From NCBI GenBank assembly GCA_020161455.1, contig JAIUNZ010000001.1, forward strand, positions 682,001 through 746,000: a stretch of 64,000 nt of DNA, given 5' to 3'. The first letter of the stretch is position 1. Each line of letters starts with the position of its first letter. The notes beneath the pieces were generated by a model, which was not told the origin of the DNA, made no database searches, and worked only from the letters and a program-made list of their open reading frames with translations. This document shows positions 28,547 to 39,910 of this stretch, piece by piece. Made by a program: the position numbers and the translations under genes. The DNA is from Bacteroidota bacterium (GTDB lineage: Bacteria > Bacteroidota > Bacteroidia > Flavobacteriales > Flavobacteriaceae).

Positions 28547-29071
28547 TTAACCTTTAAATACTTTTTCTAAAGAAACGCCTCTTTGTTTTGCAACAGTATA
28601 AGCACTTCTCATTTGAAGTAAAGCATCAAAAGTAGCTTTAACAACATTGTGAGGATTTGATGAACCTTGTGATTTAGATAATACGTCATGAATACCTACT
28701 GATTCCAATACTGAACGAACAGCACCACCAGCAATAACTCCTGTACCATGAGAAGCAGGAATTAAAAATACGCGTGCTCCACCAAATTTTCCTTTTTGTT
28801 CGTGAGGAACTGATTGTCCTTGAAGAGGTATTCTAACTAAGTTTTTCTTTGCATCTTCTACTGCTTTCGCAATTGCTTCAGAAACATCTTTAGATTTTCC
28901 TAATCCATGACCAACAACACCATTCTCATCACCTACTACAACAATAGCAGAAAAACCAAATGCTCTTCCTCCTTTTGTTACTTTGGTAACACGATTTACA
29001 CTAACCAAACGATCTTTTAATTCTAATCCACTTGGTTTTACTAACTCTACGTTTTTGTATTTGTTATACAT
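28547..29071 (-). CDS. rpsE: 30S ribosomal protein S5
   Basis: Decoding-fidelity protein with helicase-like contacts at the mRNA entry, 174 residues. The double-stranded RNA-binding fold contains [34 protein letters not shown] and [15 protein letters not shown]. Six bases after rplR. Confidence 0.98.
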   Translation of the reverse strand: MYNKYKNVELVKPSGLELKDRLVSVNRVTKVTKGGRAFGFSAIVVVGDENGVVGHGLGKSKDVSEAIAKAVEDAKKNLVRIPLQGQSVPHEQKGKFGGARVFLIPASHGTGVIAGGAVRSVLESVGIHDVLSKSQGSSNPHNVVKATFDALLQMRSAYTVAKQRGVSLEKVFKG

Positions 29072-29077
29072 AATTTC

Positions 29078-29431
29078 TTAGAATTTAAGACCAGCAGCTC
29101 TTGCGCCTTCTGCTAGTGATTTTATACGTCCATGATATAAATAACCTCCTCTATCGAAAGTTATTGCATCGATTCCTGCTTTTAACGCTTTTTCAGCAAT
29201 TGCTTTACCTACAGCTGCAGCAACTTCTACATTTGTTCCTTTGCTATCAACATCTTTATCTCTTGATGAAGCTGCTAATAAAGTTACACCATTTACGTCA
29301 TCTATGACTTGTGCATAGATTTCTTTATTACTTCTGAATACAGTCAATCTTGGTTTAGCAGCAGTACCGCTAACAATCTTTCTGATTCTGAATTTAATTC
29401 TTTGTCTTCTTTCAGTTTTTGTTAATGACAT
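29078..29431 (-). CDS. rplR: 50S ribosomal protein L18
   Basis: 5S rRNA-binding protein of the central protuberance, 117 residues. Recognised by [20 protein letters not shown] and the C-terminal [20 protein letters not shown]. Sits between rplF and rpsE. Confidence 0.98.
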   Translation of the reverse strand: MSLTKTERRQRIKFRIRKIVSGTAAKPRLTVFRSNKEIYAQVIDDVNGVTLLAASSRDKDVDSKGTNVEVAAAVGKAIAEKALKAGIDAITFDRGGYLYHGRIKSLAEGARAAGLKF

Positions 29432-29442
29432 AATGCTAATTT

Positions 29443-29985
29443 TTACGCTGATTTACCTGCTTTTCTTCTTAATACTTCACCTACGAATTTAACACCTTTT
29501 CCTTTGTAGGGTTCAGGTTTACGGAAACCTCTAATTTTAGCAGCGATTTGACCGATTAATTGTTTATCATGAGATGTTAATTTAACGATTGGATTTTTTC
29601 CTTTTTCAGAAACTGTTTCCAACTTAACTTCTGGAGCAACTTCGAGAACAATATTGTGAGAAAAACCTAAAGCTAAGTCTAATTTTTGTCCTTGGTTTGA
29701 TGCTCTATAACCTACTCCAACCAATTCAAGTTCTTTCGTAAAACCTTCAGCAACACCAATTATCATATTGTTGATAAGCGATCTGTAAAGACCATGTTTT
29801 GCTCTTTGGTCTTTCTGATCCGATGATCTTTCCACTATAACTTGATTATCTTCAATTTTCACTGTTACATCAGTAAACTCTTGAGTAAGCTGACCTAATT
29901 TACCTTTTACTGTTACAACAGCACCGTTAATATCAACGGTAACTCCCGTAGGAATTGTAATTGGATTTTTACCTATTCTTGACAT
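29443..29985 (-). CDS. rplF: 50S ribosomal protein L6
   Basis: Binds helix 97 near the factor-binding centre, 180 residues with two similar alpha/beta domains. [15 protein letters not shown] starts it, and [20 protein letters not shown] near the end is diagnostic. Eighteen bases after rpsH. Confidence 0.98.
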   Translation of the reverse strand: MSRIGKNPITIPTGVTVDINGAVVTVKGKLGQLTQEFTDVTVKIEDNQVIVERSSDQKDQRAKHGLYRSLINNMIIGVAEGFTKELELVGVGYRASNQGQKLDLALGFSHNIVLEVAPEVKLETVSEKGKNPIVKLTSHDKQLIGQIAAKIRGFRKPEPYKGKGVKFVGEVLRRKAGKSA

Positions 29986-30003
29986 CTTTACTTCTTTATT
30001 AAA

Positions 30004-30402
30004 TTAGTATACGTAACAGATTACTTCTCCACCAACATGCAGTTGTTTTGCTTGTTTTCCTGTCATCAAACCTTTTGATGTAGAAACAATAGCTATCCCC
30101 AATCCATTAAGGATTCTAGGCAACTTGTTAGCGCCAGCATATTTACGTAAACCTGGTTTACTAATTCTTTGAATATCTTTTATTACAGGCTCTTTAGTTT
30201 CTTTATCATATTTTAGAGCAATTTTGATGGTCCCTTGAACAGTAGCATCTTCAAACTTGTAGCTTAAGATATATCCTTGATCGAATAAAATCTTTGTGAT
30301 TTCTTTTTTCATGTTAGATGCTGGGATTTCAACCACTTTGTGATTAGCCATCACTGCATTCCTAACTCTAGTAAGATAATCTGCAATTGGATCTGTGTAC
30401 AT
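30004..30402 (-). CDS. rpsH: 30S ribosomal protein S8
   Basis: Central-domain assembly protein, 132 residues, and the translational repressor of the spc operon in E. coli. Recognised by [19 protein letters not shown] and [21 protein letters not shown] 103-base gap with a full promoter and a foldable leader precedes it, the largest interruption in the spc part of the cluster. Confidence 0.98.
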   Translation of the reverse strand: MYTDPIADYLTRVRNAVMANHKVVEIPASNMKKEITKILFDQGYILSYKFEDATVQGTIKIALKYDKETKEPVIKDIQRISKPGLRKYAGANKLPRILNGLGIAIVSTSKGLMTGKQAKQLHVGGEVICYVY

Positions 30403-30481
30403 TTGTATTTATTTGCGGTTATGGTTTTCTATTAGTACTCACTAAAAGAACCTTTAACCAATTAAACTTTTTTTTGGTTTG

Positions 30482-30512
30482 CAAAAGTAATAACTTTTTG
30501 CGAGATTACCAA
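30482..30512 (-). promoter_or_regulatory. Internal promoter before rpsH
   Basis: On the minus strand TTG (30512-30510), 20-base spacer, TACTTTTG (30489-30482): both elements match the Bacteroidota consensus. The upstream element lies inside the last codons of rpsN. The predicted leader is about 70 bases and can form a hairpin around TTAGT-gagt-ACTAA. Confidence 0.62.
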
Positions 30513-30775
30513 GAAGCTTTTTTAACACCTGGTATCAAACCTTGATTTGCCATTTCACGGAACGTAACACGCGAAAGTCCAAACTGACGCATATAACCTC
30601 TAGGTCTTCCAGTTAATTTACAACGGTTGTGCATACGAACAGGTGAAGCGTTTTTTGGCAATTTTTGTAAGCCTTCATAATCACCAGCTTCTAATAAAGC
30701 TTTTCTTTTTTCAGCATACTTAGCAACTGTTTTTGCTCTTTTAACCTCACGGGCTTTCATTGATTCTTTTGCCAT
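30506..30775 (-). CDS. rpsN: 30S ribosomal protein S14 (zinc-free form)
   Basis: Head protein of 89 residues, the longer form without the two CxxC zinc knuckles (only one Cys, in [20 protein letters not shown]). Ends GVKKASW. Three bases after rplE; its stop lies next to the predicted rpsH promoter. Confidence 0.98.
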   Translation of the reverse strand: MAKESMKAREVKRAKTVAKYAEKRKALLEAGDYEGLQKLPKNASPVRMHNRCKLTGRPRGYMRQFGLSRVTFREMANQGLIPGVKKASW

Positions 30776-30778
30776 GTC

Positions 30779-31330
30779 TTAATTCTTTTTAAAAGGTAAA
30801 CCTAATTCCGCTAATAATGATTTTGCTTCTTTATCTGTAGCTGCTGATGTAACGAAAGTAATATCTAAACCTGAAATTTTATTTACTTTATCAATATCAA
30901 TTTCTGGGAAAATAATTTGTTCCGTAATTCCAAGATTATAGTTTCCTCTTCCATCAAATCCTGTAGCTTTGATACCTCCAAAATCTCTAACTCGAGGCAA
31001 AGAAGATGTAATCAATCTATCTAAAAATTCATACATTCTTTCTCCACGCAAGGTAACTTTCGCTCCAATAGGCATTCCTTTTCTCAATTTAAAAGCAGCA
31101 ACGTCTTTCTTTGAAATTGTAGAAACTGCTTTTTGACCAGTGACTTTTGTTAGTTCATCTACTGCATAGTCAACTAATTTTTTATCAGAAACTGCAGCTC
31201 CAACGCCACGGCTTAAAACGATTTTTTCCAATTTAGGAACTTGCATAACGTTTTTATATCCGAATTCTTCTTTTAAGGCAGCAATTACTCTGTCCTTATA
31301 TTCTTGCTTAAGTCTAGGTATATATGCCAT
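30779..31330 (-). CDS. rplE: 50S ribosomal protein L5
   Basis: 5S rRNA-binding protein contacting P-site tRNA, 183 residues. Diagnostic segments are [39 protein letters not shown] and [19 protein letters not shown]. Two bases after rplX. Confidence 0.98.
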   Translation of the reverse strand: MAYIPRLKQEYKDRVIAALKEEFGYKNVMQVPKLEKIVLSRGVGAAVSDKKLVDYAVDELTKVTGQKAVSTISKKDVAAFKLRKGMPIGAKVTLRGERMYEFLDRLITSSLPRVRDFGGIKATGFDGRGNYNLGITEQIIFPEIDIDKVNKISGLDITFVTSAATDKEAKSLLAELGLPFKKN

Positions 31331-31332
31331 AA

Positions 31333-31647
31333 CTATAATACTTGATTAGATTTTTTTGAAAATCTCACTTTCTTATCTCCTTCTACTTTAATTCCAACTT
31401 TTGTAGCTTCTTTTGATTTTGGATCAATTAAAGACAAATTTGAAATATGCATAGGAGCTTCTTTTTTAACGATTCCACCTTGAGGGTTTTTTGCACTTGG
31501 TTTTGTGTGTTTTGAAACCATGTTTACCCCTTCAACAACCGCTTTATTTTTTTCACGGTCAACGCGTAAAACTGTACCTTGAGAACCTTTATGGTCTCCA
31601 GCAATAACTTTTACTACATCGCCTGATTTAATTTTTAGCTTTATCAT
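31333..31647 (-). CDS. rplX: 50S ribosomal protein L24
   Basis: Assembly-initiator protein at the tunnel exit, 104 residues. The KOW motif [20 protein letters not shown] and [20 protein letters not shown] identify it. Between rplN and rplE. Confidence 0.98.
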   Translation of the reverse strand: MIKLKIKSGDVVKVIAGDHKGSQGTVLRVDREKNKAVVEGVNMVSKHTKPSAKNPQGGIVKKEAPMHISNLSLIDPKSKEATKVGIKVEGDKKVRFSKKSNQVL

Positions 31648-31658
31648 TTTGCTATGAA

Positions 31659-32027
31659 TTAAAGCACTTCTGGTGCTAATGATACAATTTTCATGAATTG
31701 TTTTTCACGAAGTTCTCTTGCTACTGGTCCAAATACGCGAGTTCCTCTCATTTCTCCTGCTGCGTTTAATAAAACACATGCATTGTCATCGAAACGAATA
31801 TAAGAACCATCGGCTCTTCTCACTTCTTTTTTGGTACGTACAACAACTGCAGTTGATACGGCTCCTTTTTTAACGTTTCCGTTTGGAGTTGCATCTTTAA
31901 TTGAAACTACAATTTTGTCACCAACAGAGGCATAACGACGTTTCGTTCCTCCTAAAACACGGATAGTTAAAACTTCTTTAGCTCCCGTATTATCTGCTAC
32001 TTTTAATCTTGACTCTTGTTGTACCAT
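31659..32027 (-). CDS. rplN: 50S ribosomal protein L14
   Basis: Interface protein of 122 residues: [39 protein letters not shown] and [20 protein letters not shown]. Begins two bases after rpsQ. Confidence 0.98.
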
Positions 32028-32029
32028 AA

Positions 32030-32287
32030 TTATTTAGCTCTTTCAATGATTTCAACTAATCTCCAACATTTTGTTTTACTTAAAGGTCTTGTTTCCATGA
32101 TCTTTACAGTATCTCCAATATTGCAGTCGTTTGTTTCGTCGTGTGCATGATACTTTTTAGTTTTCAACACGAACTTACCGTATAATGGGTGCTTTACTTT
32201 TCTTGTTTCAGAAACAACAATAGATTTCTCCATTTTGTTGCTAGTAACAACACCTACTCTTTCTTTTCTTAAATTTCTTTTTTCCAT
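32030..32287 (-). CDS. rpsQ: 30S ribosomal protein S17
   Basis: Primary 16S-binding OB-fold protein, 85 residues. I start at ATG 32287 ([14 protein letters not shown]), the usual beginning in relatives; an in-frame ATG at 32302 would add MLAEK. The core [19 protein letters not shown] and the C-terminal [19 protein letters not shown] are clear. Confidence 0.96.
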   Translation of the reverse strand: MEKRNLRKERVGVVTSNKMEKSIVVSETRKVKHPLYGKFVLKTKKYHAHDETNDCNIGDTVKIMETRPLSKTKCWRLVEIIERAK

Positions 32288-32306
32288 CTTTTCAGCTAGC
32301 ATACAA

Positions 32307-32498
32307 TTATTGTAACTCTCTTTTAGTTAGCTCAGTTGCTACTCTAGCAACAGCTCTTCTTGCACTTCTAATTTGAAGTGGATTGGCGATTGGAGAAATA
32401 GCGTGTGCCGATTTTAATTCTGAATACGCTTTTCTCAACTCACTAAGTTTAGTTTGTAACTCAGCTACCGATAGATTTATAATTTCTGATTGTTTCAT
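32307..32498 (-). CDS. rpmC: 50S ribosomal protein L29
   Basis: Tunnel-exit protein near the SRP and trigger-factor docking site, 63 residues of two helices. I start at ATG 32498 ([18 protein letters not shown]); the frame stays open upstream, but that part overlaps the end of rplP and is not conserved-looking. Contains [19 protein letters not shown]. Confidence 0.95.
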   Translation of the reverse strand: MKQSEIINLSVAELQTKLSELRKAYSELKSAHAISPIANPLQIRSARRAVARVATELTKRELQ

Positions 32499-32511
32499 AA
32501 TAAATTTTAGA

Positions 32512-32931
32512 TTATGCTTCGAAATCTCTAGCAACTACAAACTTAGTTTTAACTGGAAGTTTTTGAGCAGCTAGACGTAAAGCTTCTTTAGCTACTGATA
32601 GCGGAACTCCTCCAACTTCAAACATGATTCTTCCTGGTTTTACAACTGCAGCCCAATATTCGACTGCACCTTTACCTTTACCCATACGTACTTCAAGTGG
32701 TTTTTTAGTAATAGGTTTGTCAGGGAAAATATTAATCCATAATTGACCTTCTCTTTTCATGAAACGAGTTGCAGCAATACGCGCAGCTTCGATTTGACGA
32801 GAAGTTAAAAATGATGAATCTAAAGATTTTATTCCAAACATCCCACTTGAAAGCTGATTTCCTCTTTGAGAAACCCCTTTCATTCTACCCTTTTGTACCT
32901 TACGGTATTTTGTTCTTTTAGGCTGTAACAT
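32512..32931 (-). CDS. rplP: 50S ribosomal protein L16
   Basis: Organises the tRNA-binding region between A and P sites, 139 residues. [39 protein letters not shown] and [20 protein letters not shown] are diagnostic. Nineteen bases after rpsC. Confidence 0.98.
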   Translation of the reverse strand: MLQPKRTKYRKVQKGRMKGVSQRGNQLSSGMFGIKSLDSSFLTSRQIEAARIAATRFMKREGQLWINIFPDKPITKKPLEVRMGKGKGAVEYWAAVVKPGRIMFEVGGVPLSVAKEALRLAAQKLPVKTKFVVARDFEA

Positions 32932-32950
32932 TTTTTCTTTAGTTTAAAAT

Positions 32951-33688
32951 TTACTTTCTTTTTCGAGGATTTGTTTTACCACTTGGTTTTCCACCACGTG
33001 GTGCGTCACCTTTTCCACCAGCTTGTTTTTTGTCCATACCTACAAGTGGAGAAAGATCTCGTTTTCCATAAACCTCACCTTTCATGATCCATACTTTAAT
33101 ACCCATTCTACCATAAGTAGTATGCGCTTCGCCTAAAGCATAATCAATATCGGCTCTGAAAGTTGATAGAGGAATTCTTCCTTCTTTAAATTGTTCTGAA
33201 CGTGCCATTTCAGCTCCATTCAAACGACCTGAAATCAAAACTTTAATTCCTTCTGCATTCATACGCATTGCAGCTGCAATAGCCATTTTAATAGCTCTTC
33301 TGTAGGAAATACGACTTTCGATTTGACGAGCAATGCTAGTCGCAACTAGATAAGCATCTAACTCTGGTCTTTTAATTTCAAAGATGTTGATTTGAACCTC
33401 TTTGTCAGTAATTTTTTTAAGTTCTTCTTTCAACTTGTCTACCTCTTGACCACCTTTTCCGATAATAATTCCAGGTCTAGCAGTAGTGATAGTAACGGTT
33501 ACAAGTTTTAAAGTTCTCTCAATGATTACTTTTGATACACTAGCTTTTGATAAACGAGCATGAATATACTTTCTGATTTTATAATCCTCAGCGATTTTAT
33601 CGCCGTAATCATTTCCACCATACCAGTTTGAATCCCATCCTCTGATGATCCCAAGTCTGTTTCCTATTGGATTTGTCTTTTGTCCCAT
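32951..33688 (-). CDS. rpsC: 30S ribosomal protein S3
   Basis: Head protein at the mRNA entry tunnel, 245 residues. The KH type II motif is [20 protein letters not shown], followed by the S3 C-terminal domain ([20 protein letters not shown]). It ends in a basic Gly-rich tail ([14 protein letters not shown]). Confidence 0.98.
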   Translation of the reverse strand: MGQKTNPIGNRLGIIRGWDSNWYGGNDYGDKIAEDYKIRKYIHARLSKASVSKVIIERTLKLVTVTITTARPGIIIGKGGQEVDKLKEELKKITDKEVQINIFEIKRPELDAYLVATSIARQIESRISYRRAIKMAIAAAMRMNAEGIKVLISGRLNGAEMARSEQFKEGRIPLSTFRADIDYALGEAHTTYGRMGIKVWIMKGEVYGKRDLSPLVGMDKKQAGGKGDAPRGGKPSGKTNPRKRK

Positions 33689-33693
33689 CTTAA

Positions 33694-34104
33694 TTAATTG
33701 CTTTGTGTGTTATCTAATTGTCCTAACACGATTGTTACGTGATTAGAACGTTTTCTAATTCTGTGTGCTCTTCCTTGTGGTGCTGGACGAAGTCTTTTTA
33801 ACATCATTCCACCATCTACAGTGATTGTTTTTATAAATAAGCCTGCTTCAGAAACATTTCCGTCAGCGTTTTTCTGCTCCCAATTGTTGATAGCAGATAA
33901 TACTAATTTTTCTAATTTTCTTGAAGCTTCTTTTGAGCTAAATCTTAAAATATTTAAAGCTCTTTCCACTTTCTGACCTCTTACCAAGTCTGCTACTAAG
34001 CGCATTTTTCTAGGTGAAGTAGGGCAGTTATTTAATTTAGCAAAAGCTATAGACTTATTAGCCTCTTTTCTTGCGTCTGCTGTTTCTCTTTTACGAACTC
34101 CCAT
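33694..34104 (-). CDS. rplV: 50S ribosomal protein L22
   Basis: Lines the exit tunnel with its extended hairpin, 136 residues. Found by [20 protein letters not shown] and the hairpin tip region [20 protein letters not shown]. Five bases before rpsC. Confidence 0.98.
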   Translation of the reverse strand: MGVRKRETADARKEANKSIAFAKLNNCPTSPRKMRLVADLVRGQKVERALNILRFSSKEASRKLEKLVLSAINNWEQKNADGNVSEAGLFIKTITVDGGMMLKRLRPAPQGRAHRIRKRSNHVTIVLGQLDNTQSN

Positions 34105-34110
34105 TGCTTC

Positions 34111-34389
34111 TTATTTTTTACCTTTATTTTTTGCTCCAGCATGACCTCTAAAAGATCTTGTTGGTGAAAATTCTCCTAATTTGTGTCCTACCATGTTCTC
34201 AGTTACATAAACTGGAACAAATTGACGACCATTGTGAACTGCGATAGTTTGTCCAACAAAATCAGGAGTAATCATTGATGCTCTAGACCAAGTCTTAACA
34301 ACACCTTTATTTCCTCCAGAAATATTTTCCTGAACTTTTTTATCTAATTTATAGTGAACAAATGGTCCTTTTTTTAATGAACGTGCCAT
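34111..34389 (-). CDS. rpsS: 30S ribosomal protein S19
   Basis: Head protein, 92 residues: [39 protein letters not shown] and [20 protein letters not shown]. Between rplB and rplV. Confidence 0.98.
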   Translation of the reverse strand: MARSLKKGPFVHYKLDKKVQENISGGNKGVVKTWSRASMITPDFVGQTIAVHNGRQFVPVYVTENMVGHKLGEFSPTRSFRGHAGAKNKGKK

Positions 34390-34399
34390 GCTTTTCTAA

Positions 34400-35224
34400 T
34401 TATTTCTTTCTGCGTTCAACAATATACTTATTACTCGGGTTAACTTTAGAACGAGTTCTATACCCTTTTGCAGGAATCCCTTTTCTAGAACGTGGATGTC
34501 CACCTGATGAACGACCTTCACCACCTCCCATTGGGTGATCAACTGGGTTCATAGCAACCGGTCTAGTTCTTGGTCTTCTACCCAACCATCTTGTTCTACC
34601 TGCCTTACCAGATACAATCAATTGATGATCAGAGTTGGAAACAGCACCAATTGTAGCAGAACAAGTCAACAAAATTAATCTTGTTTCTCCTGAAGGCATT
34701 TTAATTGTTGCGAACTTTCCATCTCTTGCCATTAATTGAGCAAAAGTTCCTGCAGAACGTGCAATAACTGCACCTTGTCCTGGGCGTAATTCAATACAAG
34801 AAATCACAGTACCTAATGGAATTTTACTTAATGGTAAAGTATTTCCAATTTCAGGTGCAGCATTTTCTCCCGAAACAACAGTTTGTCCAACTTGCAGTCC
34901 ATTTTGAGCAATAATGTACGTTTTTTGACCATCAGCATAAGCCAATAAAGCAATAAACGCCGTTCTGTTTGGATCGTATTCGATAGACTTAACCGTGGCT
35001 GGAATACCAACTTTGGTTCTTTTGAAATCTACAATACGATACCTTTGTTTGTGACCACCGCCTGTATAACGCATGGTCATTTTTCCTTGACTATTTCTAC
35101 CTCCTGAGTTTTTTATCGGTGCTAACAAAGAGCGCTCCGGCTTATCAGTTGTAATGGCGTCAAAACCATTCACAACTCTAAAACGCTGACCCGGGGTAAT
35201 AGGTTTTAATTTTCTAACTGACAT
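34400..35224 (-). CDS. rplB: 50S ribosomal protein L2
   Basis: Needed for subunit joining and peptidyl-transferase centre assembly, 274 residues. The OB and SH3-like domains are followed by the conserved [20 protein letters not shown] loop containing the essential His region near residue 230. Seven bases after rplW. Confidence 0.98.
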   Translation of the reverse strand: MSVRKLKPITPGQRFRVVNGFDAITTDKPERSLLAPIKNSGGRNSQGKMTMRYTGGGHKQRYRIVDFKRTKVGIPATVKSIEYDPNRTAFIALLAYADGQKTYIIAQNGLQVGQTVVSGENAAPEIGNTLPLSKIPLGTVISCIELRPGQGAVIARSAGTFAQLMARDGKFATIKMPSGETRLILLTCSATIGAVSNSDHQLIVSGKAGRTRWLGRRPRTRPVAMNPVDHPMGGGEGRSSGGHPRSRKGIPAKGYRTRSKVNPSNKYIVERRKK

Positions 35225-35231
35225 TTTTTAA

Positions 35232-35522
35232 TTAAATATTGTTATAAAAATCTATCGATTCTCCTTCTTTTACTTGTACAATTGCTTTTTTATAAGCATT
35301 TGTCTTTCCACTAATCAAACCACTTTTTGTGTATTTCGTAGTTCTATCAGCTCTATAATTCATCGTATTAACTTCAACAACAGTAATCCCATAAGTAGCT
35401 TCAACAGCTTTCTTTATTTGAACTTTGTTTGCTTTTTTGTCAACAATGAAACCAAAACGGTTAAAAATCTCACTTTCTTTAGTGATTTTTTCTGTTATGA
35501 TAGGTTTAATTATGATACTCAT
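35232..35522 (-). CDS. rplW: 50S ribosomal protein L23
   Basis: Tunnel-exit protein that docks trigger factor and SRP, 96 residues: IIIKPIITEKITKESEIFNR and the pattern KANKVQIKKAVEATYGITVV. Six bases after rplD. Confidence 0.97.
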   Translation of the reverse strand: MSIIIKPIITEKITKESEIFNRFGFIVDKKANKVQIKKAVEATYGITVVEVNTMNYRADRTTKYTKSGLISGKTNAYKKAIVQVKEGESIDFYNNI

Positions 35523-35528
35523 GATCTG

Positions 35529-36158
35529 TTATTTACTTAGATTTTCTTCAATTCCTTCTAAAGAACCCTCTAGAAGCACCAAATTATTAGCGTTTAAAAC
35601 AGCGTAAGTGCTTAATTCTGAACTAGTTAATACACTAGAGCCCTTTAAATTGCGTGACGACAAATATACATTTTTATTTGAATCACCCAACACAAATAAA
35701 GATTTTTTATTCTCTAATCCTAAAGCTTTCAATATTGTAATGAATTGTTTAGTGTTTGGAGCATCAAAATTAAAATCTTCTACAACTACAATGTTTGCTT
35801 CTTTTGCTTTTAGAGAGAAAGCCGATTTTCTAGCTAGTCTTTTCAAATTTTTATTTAATTTGAAAGAATAACTTCTTGGTCTTGGACCAAAAACCGTTCC
35901 TCCTCCTTTAAACAAAGGATTCTTAGCACTACCAGCACGAGCTGTACCAGTACCTTTTTGCTTTTTAATTTTACGAGTACTTCCTGCAACTTCAGCTCTT
36001 TCTTTAGCTTTGTGCGTACCTTGTCTTTGGTTTGCCAAATATTGTTTTACATCTAAATAGATTGCATGATTATTTGGTTCAATTCCGAAAACTGAATCAG
36101 AAAGCTGTACTTTTCTTCCAGTTTCTTTTCCTGTGATATCTAATACTTTTACTTCCAT
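35529..36158 (-). CDS. rplD: 50S ribosomal protein L4
   Basis: Tunnel protein and, in E. coli, repressor of the S10 operon. I start at ATG 36158 ([19 protein letters not shown]), whose A overlaps the rplC stop (TAATG), giving 209 residues. Upstream in-frame residues are inside rplC and not family-like. The conserved loop [19 protein letters not shown] and [19 protein letters not shown] are present. Confidence 0.97.
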   Translation of the reverse strand: MEVKVLDITGKETGRKVQLSDSVFGIEPNNHAIYLDVKQYLANQRQGTHKAKERAEVAGSTRKIKKQKGTGTARAGSAKNPLFKGGGTVFGPRPRSYSFKLNKNLKRLARKSAFSLKAKEANIVVVEDFNFDAPNTKQFITILKALGLENKKSLFVLGDSNKNVYLSSRNLKGSSVLTSSELSTYAVLNANNLVLLEGSLEGIEENLSK

Positions 36159-36775
36159 TACTTCTGAATGATTACATAAGAGTTTTTGCATCCAGGAATG
36201 GCTCCTTTAACAACAAGTAAGTTCTTTTCAGCGACTACTTTTAAAACTCTAAGGTTTTGTACTGTTACATTATCTCCACCCATTCTTCCAGCCATGCGCA
36301 TTCCTTTGAATACTCTAGAAGGATAAGAGGAAGCTCCTACTGAACCTGGCGCTCTTAAACGGTTATGTTGACCATGAGTAGCTTGTCCAACACCACCAAA
36401 ACCGTGACGTTTAACAACTCCTTGAAAACCTTTACCTTTAGACACACCTTGTACATCTACAAATTCTCCTTCGTTGAACAAATCAACTGTTAACACATCA
36501 CCTAAGTTGTGTTTTTCTTCAAAATACTTGAATTCAACGACTTTTTTCTTTGCAGAAGTACCCGCTTTTTTAAAGTGACCTTGATCAGCTTTAGTAGCGT
36601 GTTTTTCTGTTTTGTCATCGAAACCAAGTTGAAGAGCTTCATACCCGTCAACCTCATTGGTTCTGACTTGGGTAACGACACAAGGTCCAGCTTCGATTAC
36701 TGTACAAGGAATATTTTTCCCGTTTTCGTCGAAAATGCTAGTCATGCCGATTTTTCTTCCAATTAACCCAGACAT
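36158..36775 (-). CDS. rplC: 50S ribosomal protein L3
   Basis: Early assembly protein near the peptidyl-transferase centre, 205 residues: [20 protein letters not shown], the long loop [20 protein letters not shown], and [20 protein letters not shown] 109-base gap with a hairpin separates it from rpsJ, so it may start a separately controlled segment. Confidence 0.98.
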   Translation of the reverse strand: MSGLIGRKIGMTSIFDENGKNIPCTVIEAGPCVVTQVRTNEVDGYEALQLGFDDKTEKHATKADQGHFKKAGTSAKKKVVEFKYFEEKHNLGDVLTVDLFNEGEFVDVQGVSKGKGFQGVVKRHGFGGVGQATHGQHNRLRAPGSVGASSYPSRVFKGMRMAGRMGGDNVTVQNLRVLKVVAEKNLLVVKGAIPGCKNSYVIIQK

Positions 36776-36825
36776 AATAAACTAATTAATTATTAATAAA
36801 ATTTTTGTTTTTAATTATAAAGAAT

Positions 36826-36862
36826 TAAGTATTAGCCTAATTTTCATTATTCTAATACTTAA
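36826..36862 (-). promoter_or_regulatory. Hairpin in the rpsJ-rplC gap, candidate leader element
   Basis: An 11-bp perfect inverted repeat, TTAAGTATTAG (36826-36836) and CTAATACTTAA (36852-36862), with a 15-base loop. There is no long T run after it on the minus strand and no TAnnTTTG box in the gap, so it may be an attenuator, protein-binding leader or processing site rather than a promoter. Confidence 0.45.
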
Positions 36863-36884
36863 AACTTTGTTTTTTAAAGTATAA

Positions 36885-37190
36885 TTAAACTTTGATTTCT
36901 ACTTCAACACCACTTGGTAACTCTAATTTCATTAGAGCATCAATAGTTTTTGATGAAGATGAATAAATGTCTAATAATCTTTTATATGAACTTACTTCAA
37001 ACTGTTCTCTTGCTTTTTTGTTAACGTGTGGAGAACGTAAAACAGTAAATATTTTTTTGTGTGTAGGTAACGGAATTGGACCTGTTACAACAGCACCTGT
37101 GCTTTTCACAGTTTTTACGATTTTCTCTGCTGATTTATCAACCAACATGTGATCGTAAGATTTCAATTTTATTCTGATTTTTTGACTCAT
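36885..37190 (-). CDS. rpsJ: 30S ribosomal protein S10
   Basis: Head protein of 101 residues, also a NusG/NusB partner in antitermination. [20 protein letters not shown] and [20 protein letters not shown] are diagnostic. It follows fusA by 11 bases; tuf, which sits between them in many bacteria, is not here. Confidence 0.98.
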   Translation of the reverse strand: MSQKIRIKLKSYDHMLVDKSAEKIVKTVKSTGAVVTGPIPLPTHKKIFTVLRSPHVNKKAREQFEVSSYKRLLDIYSSSSKTIDALMKLELPSGVEVEIKV

Positions 37191-37201
37191 TTTGATAAAA
37201 A

Positions 37202-39358
37202 TTAAGCGTTACCTTTTGCTTTTTTGATTACTTCCTCTGATATATTTGAAGGTGTTTCTGCGTAGTGTGAGAACTCCATTGTTGAAGTTGCTCTACCCGA
37301 AGACAATGTTCTTAATGTTGTAACATATCCAAACATTTCAGATAATGGAACATCTGCCTTGATTGTTTTTGCACCAGCTCTGTCACCCATATCATTAACT
37401 TGACCGCGACGTCTATTTAAATCTCCAACAATATCTCCCATGTTTTCTTCTGGAGTTATAACTTCAATTTTCATAATTGGTTCAAGAATAACTGCACCTG
37501 CAGCTTTTGCTACCTCTTTATAGCCAAGCTTAGCCGCTAATTCAAAAGAAAGCGCATCAGAATCTACTGGGTGGAAGGAACCATCTGTTAAAGTAACTTT
37601 TAAACTATCAACTTGGTATCCTGCCAGAGGTCCTGTTTTCATAGCTTCACGGAATCCTTTTTCAACTGCTGGTATGTATTCTTTTGGCACATTTCCACCT
37701 TTAACAGCATTTACAAATTGTAATCCCATAGCTGGTTTTCCATCAACATCGTCTGCAGGTTCCAGAGTGAAAACAATGTCACCAAATTTACCACGTCCAC
37801 CTGATTGTTTTTTATAAACTTCTCTATGAGTAGCTGATTTAGTAAAAGCTTCTTTATATTCAACTTGTGGCTCACCTTGATTCACTTCAACTTTGAATTC
37901 ACGTTTCATACGATCCACTAGAATATCTAAGTGTAACTCACCCATTCCTGATATAATCGTTTGACCTGAAGCTTCATCAGTTCTAACAGTAAATGTAGGA
38001 TCTTCTTCAGCTAATTTTGCTAAAGCCATACCCATTTTATCTACGTCAGCTTTAGTTTTAGGCTCAATTGCGATACCAATTACCGGATCAGGGAACTTCA
38101 TTGACTCAAGAATGATTGGGTGTTTTTCATCACACATCGTATCACCAGTCTTGATATCTTTAAATCCAACTGCCGCTCCAATATCTCCAGCCTCGATATA
38201 CTCGATTGGATTTTGCTTATTAGCGTGCATTTGGTAGATACGAGAAATTCTTTCTTTATTTCCAGAACGAGTATTTAAAATGTACGAACCAGCATCAAGA
38301 CGACCTGAATAAGCACGGAAGAATGCCAAACGACCTACGTATGGGTCAGTAGCTATCTTAAATGCAAGAGCAGCAAAAGGCTCTTTTGGATCAGGACGAC
38401 GTAATATTTTCTTTTGGTCTTCTTCTAACAAATCAGCATCATCAGGATGAATTCCTTCGATACCTTCTTTATCCATTGGAGATGGCAAATATTTACATAC
38501 TGCATCTAACATAAATTGAACTCCTTTGTTTTTGAATGAAGAACCAGCAATCATTGGAATGATAGCCATATCAATAGTTGCAGCACGTAATGCATTATTT
38601 ATCTCTTCTTCTGTAATAGAATTTTCATCTTCCATGTACTTATCCAAAAGATTCTCATCATAAGTTGCTATTTCTTCAATTAAAATTGAACGATATTGTT
38701 TCACTTCATCCACCATATCAGCTGGAATATCAACAATATCAAAAGTAGCTCCTTGTGTTTCATCATGCCAAATAATAGCTTGATTTTTCACTAAATCGAC
38801 CACACCTCTAAAATCATTTTCTTCACCTATTGGCAATGTAATTGCAACAGCGTTTGATTTCAACATGTCTTTTACTTGCTGACAAACTGCCAAGAAGTTA
38901 GAACCTTGACGATCCATCTTGTTAACAAACCCCATACGAGGAACTCTATATTGATCAGCAAGCCTCCAGTTCGTTTCTGATTGTGGCTCTACACCATCAA
39001 CAGCACTAAATAAAAACACTAATCCATCAAGTACACGTAGAGAACGATTTACTTCAACCGTAAAATCAACGTGTCCCGGAGTATCAATAATATTAAAGTG
39101 ATAAGGTTGTGACTCAGGCAACATTTTTCCTTGTTGTGTTGGAAAATTCCACTCACAAGTTGTTGCAGCAGATGTAATGGTAATACCTCTTTCTTGCTCT
39201 TGTGCCATCCAGTCCATAGTTGCTGCACCATCATGTACCTCACCAATTTTGTGTGATTTACCTGTGTAGAACAAAATACGTTCTGTAGTAGTAGTCTTTC
39301 CAGCATCAATGTGCGCTGCAATACCTATATTTCTTGTAAATTTTAAATCTCTAGCCAT
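37202..39358 (-). CDS. fusA: Elongation factor G
   Basis: GTPase that drives ribosomal translocation and recycling, 718 residues. G1 is [17 protein letters not shown]2/G3 lie around [12 protein letters not shown] and [12 protein letters not shown], and G4 is NKMDRQG. Domains II-V follow, with [20 protein letters not shown] near the C-terminus. Ten bases after rpsG. Only this fusA copy is in the window. Confidence 0.98.
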   Translation of the reverse strand: MARDLKFTRNIGIAAHIDAGKTTTTERILFYTGKSHKIGEVHDGAATMDWMAQEQERGITITSAATTCEWNFPTQQGKMLPESQPYHFNIIDTPGHVDFTVEVNRSLRVLDGLVFLFSAVDGVEPQSETNWRLADQYRVPRMGFVNKMDRQGSNFLAVCQQVKDMLKSNAVAITLPIGEENDFRGVVDLVKNQAIIWHDETQGATFDIVDIPADMVDEVKQYRSILIEEIATYDENLLDKYMEDENSITEEEINNALRAATIDMAIIPMIAGSSFKNKGVQFMLDAVCKYLPSPMDKEGIEGIHPDDADLLEEDQKKILRRPDPKEPFAALAFKIATDPYVGRLAFFRAYSGRLDAGSYILNTRSGNKERISRIYQMHANKQNPIEYIEAGDIGAAVGFKDIKTGDTMCDEKHPIILESMKFPDPVIGIAIEPKTKADVDKMGMALAKLAEEDPTFTVRTDEASGQTIISGMGELHLDILVDRMKREFKVEVNQGEPQVEYKEAFTKSATHREVYKKQSGGRGKFGDIVFTLEPADDVDGKPAMGLQFVNAVKGGNVPKEYIPAVEKGFREAMKTGPLAGYQVDSLKVTLTDGSFHPVDSDALSFELAAKLGYKEVAKAAGAVILEPIMKIEVITPEENMGDIVGDLNRRRGQVNDMGDRAGAKTIKADVPLSEMFGYVTTLRTLSSGRATSTMEFSHYAETPSNISEEVIKKAKGNA

Positions 39359-39368
39359 TTCTTAAAAA

Positions 39369-39845
39369 TTAAAATCTAAAATGTGAGAAAGCTTTGTTAG
39401 CTTCTGCCATTTTGTGAGTATCCATTCTCTTTTTAACTGCTGCTCCTTCTTCTTTAGCGGCTGCTAAGATTTCAGAAGCAAGCTTTCCTGCCATTGATTT
39501 CTCATTTCTTTTTCTTGCATATAAAATCATCCATTTCATAGCCATTGAGACTTTTCTGTCTGGACGAATCTGCATTGGAATTTGGAATGTAGCTCCACCA
39601 ACTCTACGACTACGTACTTCTACGTGAGGCATAACGTTTGACAATGCATCTTTCCACAATTCTAATGAAGTTTTTTCTTCATTGTTTTTCTTTGATTCCA
39701 CGATGTCAATTGCATCATAAAACACTTTGAAAGCTGTAGATTTTTTACCATCCCACATTAAGTTGTTTACAAAACGTGTTACCAATTGGTCATTAAACCT
39801 TGGATCTGGCAAAAGAGGTCTTTTTTTCGCTGCTCTTTTTCTCAT
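39369..39845 (-). CDS. rpsG: 30S ribosomal protein S7
   Basis: Primary head assembly protein, 158 residues: [19 protein letters not shown], the loop [20 protein letters not shown], and [15 protein letters not shown] at the end. The 65-base gap to rpsL holds no clear promoter. Confidence 0.98.
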   Translation of the reverse strand: MRKRAAKKRPLLPDPRFNDQLVTRFVNNLMWDGKKSTAFKVFYDAIDIVESKKNNEEKTSLELWKDALSNVMPHVEVRSRRVGGATFQIPMQIRPDRKVSMAMKWMILYARKRNEKSMAGKLASEILAAAKEEGAAVKKRMDTHKMAEANKAFSHFRF

Positions 39846-39910
39846 TTCTTCTTTGTTTTTTTGTTTTGTCTAATTGCAATAGATTGCAACTCTACGTTAA
39901 CATGTTAGAT

